Below, in pieces: positions 16,577-24,870 of a DNA stretch of 64,000 nt (positions are counted from its first letter, which is position 1; each line of letters begins with the position of its first letter). The position numbers and the translations under genes are program-made. The DNA comes from Parvibaculum sp040390855. Lineage in GTDB: Bacteria > Pseudomonadota > Alphaproteobacteria > Parvibaculales > Parvibaculaceae. The DNA is taken from positions 60,343 to 124,342 of the forward strand of contig JAZJXO010000017.1 in assembly GCA_040390855.1 (NCBI GenBank), read 5' to 3'. A model generated the notes under the pieces. That model was given only the letters and a program-made list of their open reading frames with translations. It was not told where the DNA came from and ran no database searches.

Positions 16577-18076
16577 ATGTCCGGCGCACATTATATATTG
16601 TCGATAGATCAGGGCACGACGAGCACGCGGGCGCTGCTGTTCGACGAGGCGGGATCGCCCATGCGTGTGCGGCAGAAGGAGCTGCGCCAGATCTATCCGC
16701 AGGATGGCCGGGTGGAGCATGACGCTTCGGAAATATGGGATGCAACGCTGGATGTAACGCGGGGTTTACTGACGTCCGGCACACATGCCGACAATATCGC
16801 GGCCATCGGCATCACCAATCAGCGCGAGACGACGGTGCTGTGGGAGCGCGCCACGGGCAAGCCGCTGCATAATGCGATTGTCTGGCAGGACCGGCGTACG
16901 GCGGAGCTTTGCGCGAAACTGAAAGCGGAAGGCAAGGAGCCAATTGTTCAGGCGAAGACGGGGCTGCTGCTGGATCCTTATTTTTCGGGGACGAAGCTCG
17001 CCTGGCTGCTCGATCATATTCCGGATGCGCGGGCGCGGGCAAAGAAGGGCGAACTCTGTTTCGGGACGATCGACTCATGGCTCATCTACAAGCTGACGGG
17101 CGGCAAGGCCCATGTGACCGATGCGACGAATGCATCGCGCACATTGCTGTTCAACATTGCCACACAGGACTGGGACGACGAGATACTCGGCTGGTTCGAT
17201 ATTCCGCGCGCGCTGTTGCCGGAGGTGAAAGATTGCTGTGCGGATTTCGGGCTGACTGATCCGGCTTTGTTCGGTGTGCCGATCCGCATTGCGGGCGTTG
17301 CGGGGGACCAGCAGGCGGCGACGGTGGGGCAGGCATGTTTCGAGCCGGGGCTGATGAAATCGACATATGGCACGGGCTGTTTTGCGATGCTCAATACCGG
17401 TGCCGCCCAAGTGACCAGCACCAATCGTTTGCTGACGACGGTGGCCTATCGTCTTGGTGGTGAAGTGACCTATGCGCTGGAGGGTTCGATCTTCATGGCG
17501 GGTGCGATCATGCAATGGTTGCGCGATGAAATGGGGCTGATCAAGAAAGCATCGGACAGCGCGGCGCTGGCGGCGAAAGCGGACCCGAACTCATCTGTTG
17601 TGCTGGTGCCTGCGTTCACGGGGCTTGGCGCGCCATACTGGGATCCTCATGCACGGGCCGCGATCTTCGGCATGGTGCGTGACACAGGCGCGGCAGAGAT
17701 CGTGCGCGCCGCGATCGAAAGCGTGTCGTTCCAGACGCGCGATCTGATGGACGCGATGGGGGCCGATATGAAAGCGGCGGGGCTTGGCGACCCGCAGGCG
17801 CTGCGCGTTGATGGCGGCATGGTGGCGAATGACTGGTTCATGCAGAACCTCACCGACATGATCGGGCGCGTGGTGGAGCGCCCTGCGGTGATCGAGACGA
17901 CGGCGCTGGGCGCGGCCTATCTTGCGGGGATGCAGGTCGAGTTTTATGGCACGACGGCGGATGTGGTGCGCAACTGGCAATGCGAGCGACGGTTTTTGCC
18001 CGTGATGGGTGAGGCGGAGCGGAATGTGCGGTATGGACGGTGGGGTCAGGCGGTGGGAAGGGTGCTGGGGAAGTAA
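16577..18076 (+). CDS. glpK: Glycerol kinase
   Basis: A 499-residue FGGY-family kinase, exactly the usual glycerol kinase length, making glycerol 3-phosphate from glycerol and ATP. It begins YILSIDQGTTSTRALLFD and has NQRETTVLW, TIDSWLIYKLTGG, GDQQAATVGQ, KSTYGTGCF and the AAIESVSFQTRDL signature, all diagnostic. It is preceded by a GAGGGGGAGG ribosome site. No glpF or glpD is adjacent; the oxidase gene that follows is of the GlcD type. Confidence 0.95.
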   Translation: MSGAHYILSIDQGTTSTRALLFDEAGSPMRVRQKELRQIYPQDGRVEHDASEIWDATLDVTRGLLTSGTHADNIAAIGITNQRETTVLWERATGKPLHNAIVWQDRRTAELCAKLKAEGKEPIVQAKTGLLLDPYFSGTKLAWLLDHIPDARARAKKGELCFGTIDSWLIYKLTGGKAHVTDATNASRTLLFNIATQDWDDEILGWFDIPRALLPEVKDCCADFGLTDPALFGVPIRIAGVAGDQQAATVGQACFEPGLMKSTYGTGCFAMLNTGAAQVTSTNRLLTTVAYRLGGEVTYALEGSIFMAGAIMQWLRDEMGLIKKASDSAALAAKADPNSSVVLVPAFTGLGAPYWDPHARAAIFGMVRDTGAAEIVRAAIESVSFQTRDLMDAMGADMKAAGLGDPQALRVDGGMVANDWFMQNLTDMIGRVVERPAVIETTALGAAYLAGMQVEFYGTTADVVRNWQCERRFLPVMGEAERNVRYGRWGQAVGRVLGK

Positions 18077-18158
18077 TTTTTGTTACCACTTTCCGTTGGA
18101 CGGGGAAGTGAAAGAAAAAGCGCTATAATGCTGAAAACAAGATTTCGGGAGATGGTTC

Positions 18159-19565
18159 ATGGATGATCTCATCGCAAAGCTGAAAGCTGCGCTTGGTCCT
18201 TCCTGTGTGCTGGAGGGCAAGGACGCTGCCGACAAGGCGCAGGGCGGCTGGAGCAAGCTGGGGGCGCCGAAGCTCGTTTTGCGGCCGGCTTCGACCGAAG
18301 AGGTTTCCATGGCGTTGAAGCTCTGTCATGCGGCGGGCGAGGGCGTTGTGCCATGGGGCGGCAAGACGGGGCTTGTCGAAGGCGGCGAGGCGGACGGGCA
18401 TATTGCGCTGTCGCTTGACCGGATGAACAAGATCGAAGAGATCGACGTGGCAGGCGGCACGGCGACGGTGCAGGCGGGTTGCATATTGCAGACGGTGTGC
18501 GAAACGGTCGATGCGAAGGGCGCGCTGTTTCCGCTCGACATCGGCGCGCGCGGGTCAGCGACCATCGGTGGCAATATCTCGACCAATGCCGGTGGCAATC
18601 GCGTGATCCGCTATGGCATGATGCGCGACATGGTTCTGGGGCTTGAAGCGGTGCTGGCTGACGGCACGGTGCTTTCGTCGATGAACCATCTCATCAAAAA
18701 CAATGCGGGCTATGACCTGAAGCAGTTGTTTCTCGGGTCCGAGGGCACGCTGGGCGTGGTGACGCGCGCGGTGCTACGGTTGCGTCCGAAACCGCTCAGT
18801 CAGGATACGGCTTTTGTGGCGGTGGACAGTTTTGCACAGTTGCCGGTTTTCCTGCGCCATATGGAACGCGCGCTTGGCGGCACGCTGTCGGCTTTCGAAG
18901 TGATGTGGGCGGATTTTTACCAGCTTGTGACGAGCGAGCCTGCGAAGGGCAAAGCGCCGCTCGGTTACGGGCATCCTTATTATGTGCTTATTGAATCAAT
19001 GGGCGGTGATCAGGAAGACGATTCCGCGCGGTTTGAAAAGGCGCTGATGGCGGCGCTGGAGACGGGCGAAGTGAGCGACGCGGTGATTGCCAAAAATCAG
19101 GCGGAGCGCGATCAGATGTGGTCATTGCGCGATGACGTGGGGCAGGTGGGGCGGAACTTCCCGATCTTCACATTCGATGTGAGTCTCAAGATTGCCGATA
19201 TGGAAAGCTATATTGCCGAAGTGGCCGAAGGGCTGAATGCGCAATGGCCGGATCATTCGCTGATGGTGTTCGGTCATCTGGGCGATGGCAATCTGCATGT
19301 CATTCCGGGATCGCTGCCGGACCATACGCCCGCGACGCGCAAGGCGGTCGAGGAGATTGTTTACGGTGCGCTGCGCAAACGCGGCGGCTCGGTATCGGCA
19401 GAGCATGGGATCGGGCTGGAGAAGCGGCCTTATCTGGGCTGGACCCGATCAGACAAGGAAGTGGCGCTGATGCGCGTGTTGAAGGCGGCGCTCGATCCGA
19501 AAAACATTCTCAATCCCGGCAAGGTGCTGGAGCCTCTGGTGCCGCAGGCGAAGGCGGCTGAGTAA
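18159..19565 (+). CDS. FAD-binding oxidase, D-lactate/glycolate/2-hydroxyglutarate dehydrogenase type
   Basis: A 468-residue flavoprotein of the GlcD / D-lactate dehydrogenase family, which oxidises a D-2-hydroxy acid to the 2-oxo acid. The N-terminal FAD domain has VVPWGGKTGLVEGG and GARGSATIGGNISTNAGGNRV, then GLEAVLADGTVL. The C-terminal domain has VFGHLGDGNLHV and the EHGIGLEKRPYL metal-binding stretch, ending in LDPKNILNPGKVL. No Cys-rich Fe-S subunit gene is present, so it resembles the single-subunit 2-hydroxyglutarate or D-lactate type. It follows glpK and ends at a strong terminator. Confidence 0.9.
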   Translation: MDDLIAKLKAALGPSCVLEGKDAADKAQGGWSKLGAPKLVLRPASTEEVSMALKLCHAAGEGVVPWGGKTGLVEGGEADGHIALSLDRMNKIEEIDVAGGTATVQAGCILQTVCETVDAKGALFPLDIGARGSATIGGNISTNAGGNRVIRYGMMRDMVLGLEAVLADGTVLSSMNHLIKNNAGYDLKQLFLGSEGTLGVVTRAVLRLRPKPLSQDTAFVAVDSFAQLPVFLRHMERALGGTLSAFEVMWADFYQLVTSEPAKGKAPLGYGHPYYVLIESMGGDQEDDSARFEKALMAALETGEVSDAVIAKNQAERDQMWSLRDDVGQVGRNFPIFTFDVSLKIADMESYIAEVAEGLNAQWPDHSLMVFGHLGDGNLHVIPGSLPDHTPATRKAVEEIVYGALRKRGGSVSAEHGIGLEKRPYLGWTRSDKEVALMRVLKAALDPKNILNPGKVLEPLVPQAKAAE

Positions 19566-19582
19566 ACTCCCCAGACAGAAAG

Positions 19583-19615
19583 AGGGCGGCGCGTGCGATG
19601 CACCGCCGCCCTTTT
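19583..19615 (+). terminator. Strong rho-independent terminator
   Basis: AGGGCGGCG (19583-19591) pairs perfectly with CGCCGCCCT (19604-19612), with an inner GTGC-GAT-GCAC stem, followed by TTTT. It lies between the convergent oxidase and Spy-like genes and serves the plus strand. Confidence 0.85.
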
Positions 19616-19621
19616 CATGGA

Positions 19622-20161
19622 TTACTGTTCGACAGGCGCTTCGGGCGTAGCGGCTTCGTCGCTGTGATGCTTGAAAGAGGCCTTGTGCTTGGAATCGCCA
19701 TGGCCTTCGCCGCCATGACGGAAGCCTTCCTTGTCGAGCACCTGCTTCTGCTCATCGCTGAGCGAGGCATAGAGATCGGTGAGGACGGGTGTTGTGGCCC
19801 TCAGGTCGGCGAGTTTGGCTTCGAGACCCTTTTCCATCATGGCCTGACGTTCGATGATCGTCGGGCGTTTGTTCTCGGCTTTGTAAGCCTTTCGCGCGGC
19901 GACGCGGTCGGTGCATGATTTTTCAGAGGCAGCGGCCTGATCGGTTTTGATCTGCTTGTAGGCCGACCATTTGGCGGTTTGCGCCGCTGTCGGTTTCAGC
20001 TTGGCTTCCAGCTCGGCGAGATTGCCGATCTGGCGGGCGCTTATATTGGTGCACATATCGCCGTGACGCTCTGCGCCGGATGTCTTGTCGGCAAGGGCGA
20101 AGGATGTGGCGCCGAGCGCCGTGGAAAGAATGACCGCACTGGTCAGAATGAGTTTACGCAT
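19622..20161 (-). CDS. Spy/CpxP-like periplasmic LTXXQ-motif protein
   Basis: A 179-residue exported protein with an N-terminal signal peptide (hydrophobic stretch, cleavage near SFALA-DK) and a helical, charged mature part. LKPTAAQTAKW and the later YASLSDEQKQVLDKE resemble the paired LTxxQ motifs of the Spy/CpxP periplasmic chaperone and metal-response family. The C-terminus is rich in His and Gly (HGGEGHGDSKHK), which suggests metal binding. It lies divergent to the tetR gene, about 200 bases away. The role is probably envelope stress or metal protection; this is inference. Confidence 0.8.
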   Translation of the reverse strand: MRKLILTSAVILSTALGATSFALADKTSGAERHGDMCTNISARQIGNLAELEAKLKPTAAQTAKWSAYKQIKTDQAAASEKSCTDRVAARKAYKAENKRPTIIERQAMMEKGLEAKLADLRATTPVLTDLYASLSDEQKQVLDKEGFRHGGEGHGDSKHKASFKHHSDEAATPEAPVEQ

Positions 20162-20326
20162 CTGGAATGGGACCTCGTTGGTGGTGTACCCCCGTGCTTA
20201 AACAAACGAAGGGCGGTGTTCTTTCCGTCGGGTATTTTTTGTGTTCCTTTCATGGCGGAAACGGGCGGTTTGTGGCGGGGAAAATCTGCTGATTGCCGAA
20301 ATCTGTGCCATAGGCGCTTTGCTTTG

Positions 20327-20341
20327 TTGACAAATTGTCAA
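20327..20341. promoter_or_regulatory. Perfect inverted repeat, candidate TetR operator
   Basis: TTGACAA-A-TTGTCAA is a perfect 7-bp inverted repeat with a single central base, 20 bases before the chosen start of the tetR gene and in the region shared with the divergent Spy-like gene. Its size and position fit a site at which the TetR-type regulator represses its own operon. Binding is inferred. Confidence 0.65.
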
Positions 20342-20361
20342 TGCGGGCGGAGCATCGCCCT

Positions 20362-21075
20362 ATGAATACGGAGGACATTGAGTCCGGGACGGAAAATGCT
20401 GCTCAGACAGCCCTCCTGGATACTGGGGAAGGATCGGCCACCGACGCTGGCGAACGCGGCGAGGGGGCGGATGGTTTCACAGGCGCGGCGCGGGGCGTTT
20501 CCCGGCGCAGGCAGGAAAGCAGGCGCAAGCTGATGGCGGCGGCGCATAAATTGTTTGTCGAGCGCGGCTATCACGATACGCGACCGCAGGATATTTCACG
20601 CGAAGCAGGCGTCGGCCACGGCACGTTCTATCTGCATTTCGAGGACAAGCTCGACTGCTTTATCGCCTTTGCCGACGAAGCGGCCAAGGAACTGGACGAA
20701 GTGCTGCAATCGCATTTGCAGGGCAAGGGCACGCTGGAAGACGTTGTGCGCGAAATCCTGCTCGCCACCGTCGAATACTCTGCCGACAATCCCGGCGTGC
20801 TCGCCTCGGCGCTCACGGATGTCAGCGTCTTGTGGAAGGGCGATGTGGGGCGCAAGGCGCCTGCCACGCGCTGGGCCGAAGGCTGGACGGTGGTTCTCGA
20901 CAGGCTGAAAGACGTGGGGCAGGTGTCGGCGGATGTCGATACGCGGCTGGCGGGCTATCTGATTGTCGGCGCGGTGAAGCAGGGCGGGGCCTATGCGCAG
21001 CGCGACCATGTCGATCTCGGCACCTATATCGACAGCGTTACCACATTATTTGTTCGTGCACTGAGAACCCAATAA
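20362..21075 (+). CDS. TetR/AcrR-family transcriptional regulator
   Basis: A 237-residue regulator. An unstructured acidic N-terminal part of about 45 residues precedes the TetR helix-turn-helix: RRKLMAAAHKLFVERGYHDTR, then ISREAGVGHGTFYLHFEDKLDCFIAF. The rest is the ligand-binding and dimerisation half. The start at 20362 is chosen because GCGGAG lies 9 bases upstream; earlier in-frame starts at 20335 and 20341 fall inside the palindrome. It heads a run with the ferritin-like, SDR and LLM genes and probably controls it together with itself. Confidence 0.9.
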   Translation: MNTEDIESGTENAAQTALLDTGEGSATDAGERGEGADGFTGAARGVSRRRQESRRKLMAAAHKLFVERGYHDTRPQDISREAGVGHGTFYLHFEDKLDCFIAFADEAAKELDEVLQSHLQGKGTLEDVVREILLATVEYSADNPGVLASALTDVSVLWKGDVGRKAPATRWAEGWTVVLDRLKDVGQVSADVDTRLAGYLIVGAVKQGGAYAQRDHVDLGTYIDSVTTLFVRALRTQ

Positions 21076-21112
21076 GGCCCCCATAAGAGGGTTTACGCGG
21101 AGGATGAAGACA

Positions 21113-22153
21113 ATGGCGAAGCTCAAATATAGCCGTGACGAGCTGATGGCGGACCATGCCTATGCGCGGGGACATTCGGAAGTCGGCTATACGTTGCATG
21201 GCGGCTTTGACGCGGCAGGCGAATATATTTCGCCGCGCACGCTCAATCGCTGGCCTGCCGTGAAAGCATGGCAGGGGGCGCTGACAGGGCGCGGCTGGCC
21301 GCTCATCGACGCGACGACGCAGCTTTTGAAGCGCGGGCATTACCCCAATATCGAGCAGCAGAAAATCTTGCTGGGGCAGGGTCTCGGCGAGACGTTCTGG
21401 AACGCGCTCACCATCACGGGCATCATTGAAGCCAAGGGGCAGGCGCTGTGCATGTTTGAAGCGCCGGATTTCCAGCAGATCATTGTCGATGATATTTCCG
21501 ATACCTGTACCGGCCATCTGCACAAAGGTCTGCTCTATGCGCATGGCGTTGACGAAGGCGGCGACCCGAATGAACCGAACGGTCCGGGCGCGCATGACCA
21601 GATGTGGTTTGCCGCGCGCGATCTTGTCTTCGGTGCGGGGCGCTATCCGATCCCCGATGTGCCGGACTCGATCAGCCGTCCGGATTCGGACAAGCGTCTG
21701 ATGGCGCAACTGCCGGCGGGGTTCGAGCAACTCATCGTTCTGCTGATGAATGTGCTGATGATCGAAGTGCGGGCTGAAGCGGGCTTTGTTTTCAACTGTG
21801 CATTGCTGCGCGACAAGGCGGTCTTTACCGACAAGCGCGCGGAAGCAGAGATTGCCGCGACGATGATCGAACGTATCCGCACGGATGAAGCGATCCATGT
21901 CGCTTATCTGCAGACGACAGTTTCGGAAATGCGCAGCTTCACCTTCAAGACGGTGGACGGCGGCACGATTGCGGGCAAAGACCTGATTGATCCCGTCTGG
22001 GAGGACATGGTCAGGTGGCACGGCTTCACACAGGCCGACCTGTCGCGCGAGCAGGCGCAGCAAGCGATCCATGCGCGGATCGGACAACTCGACAATGGCG
22101 CGCAAGTGCTGAAGGCGTTTGAAAACGCCGACAATCTCGTAAAGGCAGCATAA
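21113..22153 (+). CDS. Ferritin-like diiron-type protein of unknown function
   Basis: A 346-residue protein not clearly assignable to a named enzyme. Helical segments with paired acidic residues suggest a ferritin-like four-helix bundle: IEQQKILLGQGLGETFW (about 78-94), VLMIEVRAEAGFVF (about 215-228) and IERIRTDEAIHVAYL (about 253-267), the last with a Glu/Asp...His arrangement like a diiron ligand set. No signal peptide or membrane segment is visible. The ATG at 21113 lies 9 bases after GGAGG; the ATG at 21104 is directly adjacent to it and less likely. It is followed after one base by an SDR gene, so the two are probably translationally linked. Confidence 0.7.
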   Translation: MAKLKYSRDELMADHAYARGHSEVGYTLHGGFDAAGEYISPRTLNRWPAVKAWQGALTGRGWPLIDATTQLLKRGHYPNIEQQKILLGQGLGETFWNALTITGIIEAKGQALCMFEAPDFQQIIVDDISDTCTGHLHKGLLYAHGVDEGGDPNEPNGPGAHDQMWFAARDLVFGAGRYPIPDVPDSISRPDSDKRLMAQLPAGFEQLIVLLMNVLMIEVRAEAGFVFNCALLRDKAVFTDKRAEAEIAATMIERIRTDEAIHVAYLQTTVSEMRSFTFKTVDGGTIAGKDLIDPVWEDMVRWHGFTQADLSREQAQQAIHARIGQLDNGAQVLKAFENADNLVKAA

Positions 22154-22154
22154 A

Positions 22155-23039
22155 ATGGAAGACTTCAAAGGAAAAACAGCCTTCATCACAGGCGGTGCGA
22201 GTGGTATCGGCTTTGCTATGGCGAAAGCCTTTGGTGCGGCGGGCATGAATGTGATGCTGGCTGACATCGAACGCGATGCGCTGGCCAAGGCGGTCGAAGA
22301 CCTGCGCCAGCGTCAGATCAAAGCCGAAGGCGTGCAATGCGACGTGACGGAGCGCAAGTCGGTGGAAGAGGCAGCGGCGGAATGCGTGGCCAAATTCGGC
22401 AAGGTGCATATCGTCTGTAACAATGCGGGCGTCGGCGGCGGCGGCGTGCTCGGCCAGATGAGGCCCGGCGATTGGGACTGGACCATCAGCGTCAATCTGA
22501 TGGGGGTGGTCTATGGCATGGAGACTTTTCTGCCGCATATTCTGGCGCATGGCGAAGGCGGGCATTTCGTCAACACGGCGTCGATGGCAGGCATGATTTC
22601 ACCGCCCGGCATGGAGCCTTATTGCGCATCGAAATTTGCCGTTGTGGCCATGTCGGAAGGCTGGGCCAGTCAACTCGCACCGCAGAATATCGGCGTGTCG
22701 GTTCTCTGTCCCGGCTTTGTCAGTACGCGCATTCACGAAAGCGCGCGCACGCGGCAGGAGCGCTTCGGCGAGGTGACGCCGCCCGCCGACAACGACATGA
22801 TCTCGATCAGCGCACAACTGGTGCAGGCGGGCATTCCTGCCGATGTGGTGGGTGCTTGCGTGTTTGAAGCCGTGCGGGACAATGATTTCTACATTTTTAC
22901 GCATCCCGACATGCGCGGTGCGGTCGAGCAGCGTTTTGCACGCATCATGGACGGTTTTGACAAGTCGGCGAACCGCGCGGCGCTCAAGGGCGTGACGGCG
23001 AACTCGCCGCAAGTGATCTCGATGCTCAAGAACCAATAA
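22155..23039 (+). CDS. Short-chain dehydrogenase/reductase
   Basis: A 294-residue classical SDR. The nucleotide motif is TGGASGIGFAMA (TGxxxGIG), NNAGVGGGG follows strand 4, and the active site has YCASKFAVVAMSE (Tyr-x3-Lys) with an upstream TASMAG serine. An unusually long C-terminal extension is present compared with FabG-type enzymes. It lies between the ferritin-like protein and the LLM monooxygenase in one probable operon. Alcohol/ketone interconversion is expected; the substrate is unknown. Confidence 0.9.
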   Translation: MEDFKGKTAFITGGASGIGFAMAKAFGAAGMNVMLADIERDALAKAVEDLRQRQIKAEGVQCDVTERKSVEEAAAECVAKFGKVHIVCNNAGVGGGGVLGQMRPGDWDWTISVNLMGVVYGMETFLPHILAHGEGGHFVNTASMAGMISPPGMEPYCASKFAVVAMSEGWASQLAPQNIGVSVLCPGFVSTRIHESARTRQERFGEVTPPADNDMISISAQLVQAGIPADVVGACVFEAVRDNDFYIFTHPDMRGAVEQRFARIMDGFDKSANRAALKGVTANSPQVISMLKNQ

Positions 23040-23053
23040 AGGGGAGCAGTGAT

Positions 23054-24265
23054 ATGCGGTTTGGTATTTTTTACGAACATCAGCTGCCGCGCCCTTGGAA
23101 AGACGGCGACGAGCTGAAACTTTTTCAGGATGCGCTGGATCAGGTCGAGCTTGCTGACAAGCTCGGCATTGATCATGCGTGGGAAGTGGAACATCACTTT
23201 CTGGAAGAATACTCGCACTCCTCCGCGCCGGAGGTTTTTCTTGCCGCCTGTTCACAACGCACGAAAAATATCCGGCTCGGTCACGGCATCACGCTGATGC
23301 CGCCGAATTATAACCATCCCGCACGTGTGGCCGAACGCATTGCGACGCTTGATCTTGTCTCGCGTGGTCGTGTCGAATGGGGCACGGGTGAAAGCTCGGC
23401 GCTGCTGGAGCTTGGCGGTTACCGCGTGCCGGTCGATCAGAAGCGCAGCCAGTGGCGCGAAGCGGTCGAGCAATGCGCGAATATGATGGCGATGGATCCT
23501 TATCCCGGATTCGAGGGCGAGTATTTCTCGATGCCGTGTCGCAATGTGGTGCCCAAACCTGTGCAGCGTCCGCATCCGCCGCTCTGGGTCGCCTGCTCCA
23601 ACCGCGAGACGATCAAGCTCGCCGCGCGTCTCGGTATCGGCGCGCTGACATTCTCGTTCGTTGATCCGGCGGAAGCAAAATCATGGGTGGATGATTACTA
23701 CCGCATCTTCAAAGAGGAATGTGTGCCGATCGGCCATGCCTGCAATCCCAATATCGCGATGGTGACAGGTTTCTCGCTGCACAAGGACGCAGCGCAGGCC
23801 AAGGCCCGTGGCATGGACGGGTTCCGTTTCTTCAGCTATGCGCTCGGTCATCACTATATTTTCGGTGAGCACAAGCCGGGGCGCACCGACATCTGGGCCG
23901 CGTTCGAGAAAGCGCGCGGGAGTATGGCGGAAGAGGGTGGCGACCGCGGCATCGGGACGCCGGACGAGATGCGCAAACATCTGCGAGGCTTTGCCGAGGC
24001 GGGTGTCGATCAGGTGTCGTTCATCCAGCAGGGCGGGCGCAACAAGCATGAGGACATTTGCAATTCACTGGAAATGTTTGCCTCTGAGGTCATGCCGGAG
24101 TTCAAGGAGTTTGAGGCCGAACGCGTGAAGCGCAAGGAAGAAGAACTCGCGCCCTATATCGAGGCGGCGATGAAGCGGAAGACCTTTATGAAGCCGCTGA
24201 GCGACGATGAGATTCCCAATGTCGTTGCGCTGGGGCGTCAGATTGCCGCCAAATCGGCAGACTGA
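23054..24265 (+). CDS. LLM-class flavin-dependent (luciferase-like) monooxygenase
   Basis: A 403-residue luciferase-like TIM-barrel oxidoreductase that would use reduced FMN or F420. It has GIFYEHQLPRPW at the start, ADKLGIDHAWEVEHHF (the luciferase-type substrate and flavin histidines), IRLGHGITLMPPNYNHPARVAERIATLDLVSRGRVEWGTG, and VPKPVQRPHPPLWVA. It is the last gene of the tetR-ferritin-like-SDR run and has its own GGGGAG site. With a ferritin-like protein and an SDR, an oxygenase system for an aliphatic or cyclic compound is plausible, as is a reducing role; neither is proved. Confidence 0.9.
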   Translation: MRFGIFYEHQLPRPWKDGDELKLFQDALDQVELADKLGIDHAWEVEHHFLEEYSHSSAPEVFLAACSQRTKNIRLGHGITLMPPNYNHPARVAERIATLDLVSRGRVEWGTGESSALLELGGYRVPVDQKRSQWREAVEQCANMMAMDPYPGFEGEYFSMPCRNVVPKPVQRPHPPLWVACSNRETIKLAARLGIGALTFSFVDPAEAKSWVDDYYRIFKEECVPIGHACNPNIAMVTGFSLHKDAAQAKARGMDGFRFFSYALGHHYIFGEHKPGRTDIWAAFEKARGSMAEEGGDRGIGTPDEMRKHLRGFAEAGVDQVSFIQQGGRNKHEDICNSLEMFASEVMPEFKEFEAERVKRKEEELAPYIEAAMKRKTFMKPLSDDEIPNVVALGRQIAAKSAD

Positions 24266-24300
24266 GCGAGAATAACGAGGGCTCCATTTATTGGCGACCA

Positions 24301-24319
24301 TCGCTCTGGTTGTGAGCGA
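24301..24319. terminator. Hairpin between convergent LLM and MarR genes
   Basis: TCGCTC-TGGTTGT-GAGCGA is a perfect 6-bp stem with a 7-base loop in the 87-base convergent region. It lacks a T-run, so its terminator role is uncertain. Confidence 0.35.
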
Positions 24320-24352
24320 GACGGTGGCGTCCACCTCCAATGCTGCCCGCCT

Positions 24353-24733
24353 CTATTGCAAGGCTTTGCGAAATAGCTCGATGGCATGGTCGAAGAAGTC
24401 TTCGAGCCTGCGTTTGAGATCGGGGGACAGCGCGATCAATTTGGCGCGTCCGTCGCTGGGGTCGGCGAGTTCCACGAGGAGCCCCTTGGCAATCGCGTTG
24501 TCGAGATATTTCTTGGCCGTCTGAAGGCTGAGATGACGCATGAGCAGGAGGGCTTCCTGTTTGCGCAAGGGTTCTTCCGCCGACCAGAGGCCGGTGTAGA
24601 GATCGGAATAGTTGATGTCCAGAATGTCCTTGTCCTCAAGGAAGCGCACCCATGCGCCGTCCATGCTGTTCAGCGCCTGGACGAACTGGTGGCGGTTTCG
24701 ATGGCGTTCGGTTGATTTGACTGTTTTCTTCAT
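24353..24733 (-). CDS. MarR-type winged-helix regulator
   Basis: A 126-residue regulator whose centre and C-terminus match a MarR winged helix: LLLMRHLSLQTAKKYLDNAIAKGLL is the recognition region and DPSDGRAKLIALS the wing. It is short for MarR and its N-terminal dimerisation helix is abbreviated. The start has AGGGA just upstream. It lies divergent to a desaturase operon, and the intergenic region contains a perfect 7-4-7 inverted repeat that is its likely binding site. Confidence 0.8.
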   Translation of the reverse strand: MKKTVKSTERHRNRHQFVQALNSMDGAWVRFLEDKDILDINYSDLYTGLWSAEEPLRKQEALLLMRHLSLQTAKKYLDNAIAKGLLVELADPSDGRAKLIALSPDLKRRLEDFFDHAIELFRKALQ

Positions 24734-24814
24734 ATTTTTCCCTGTCGCGATTCTGTTCTATATGCACACAAAAGCGGCAATAAATAAACATATAAAACTA
24801 GTTGTAATTTTATA

Positions 24815-24832
24815 GATAATATCGCTATTATC
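24815..24832. promoter_or_regulatory. Perfect 18-bp inverted repeat, candidate MarR operator
   Basis: GATAATA-TCGC-TATTATC has 7-bp arms and a 4-base centre. It lies in the AT-rich divergent region between the marR gene and the desaturase gene, 38 bases before the desaturase start. Spacing and symmetry fit a MarR-family dimer site. The regulator is inferred from position. Confidence 0.6.
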
Positions 24833-24870
24833 CGGTGGTCATCCATTCTCAGCACGAGGAGCTTCCGGCA

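Noticed and set aside
15444..16607. Plus-strand open frame of 387 codons opposite moaA
   Set aside because: moaA has complete radical-SAM motifs; the opposite frame has none and runs into glpK.
21038..22288. A long minus-strand open frame (416 codons) opposite the ferritin-like gene
   Set aside because: The plus strand encodes a tightly packed operon with ribosome sites, and the antisense translation has no family pattern. Long antisense frames are common in GC-rich coding DNA.
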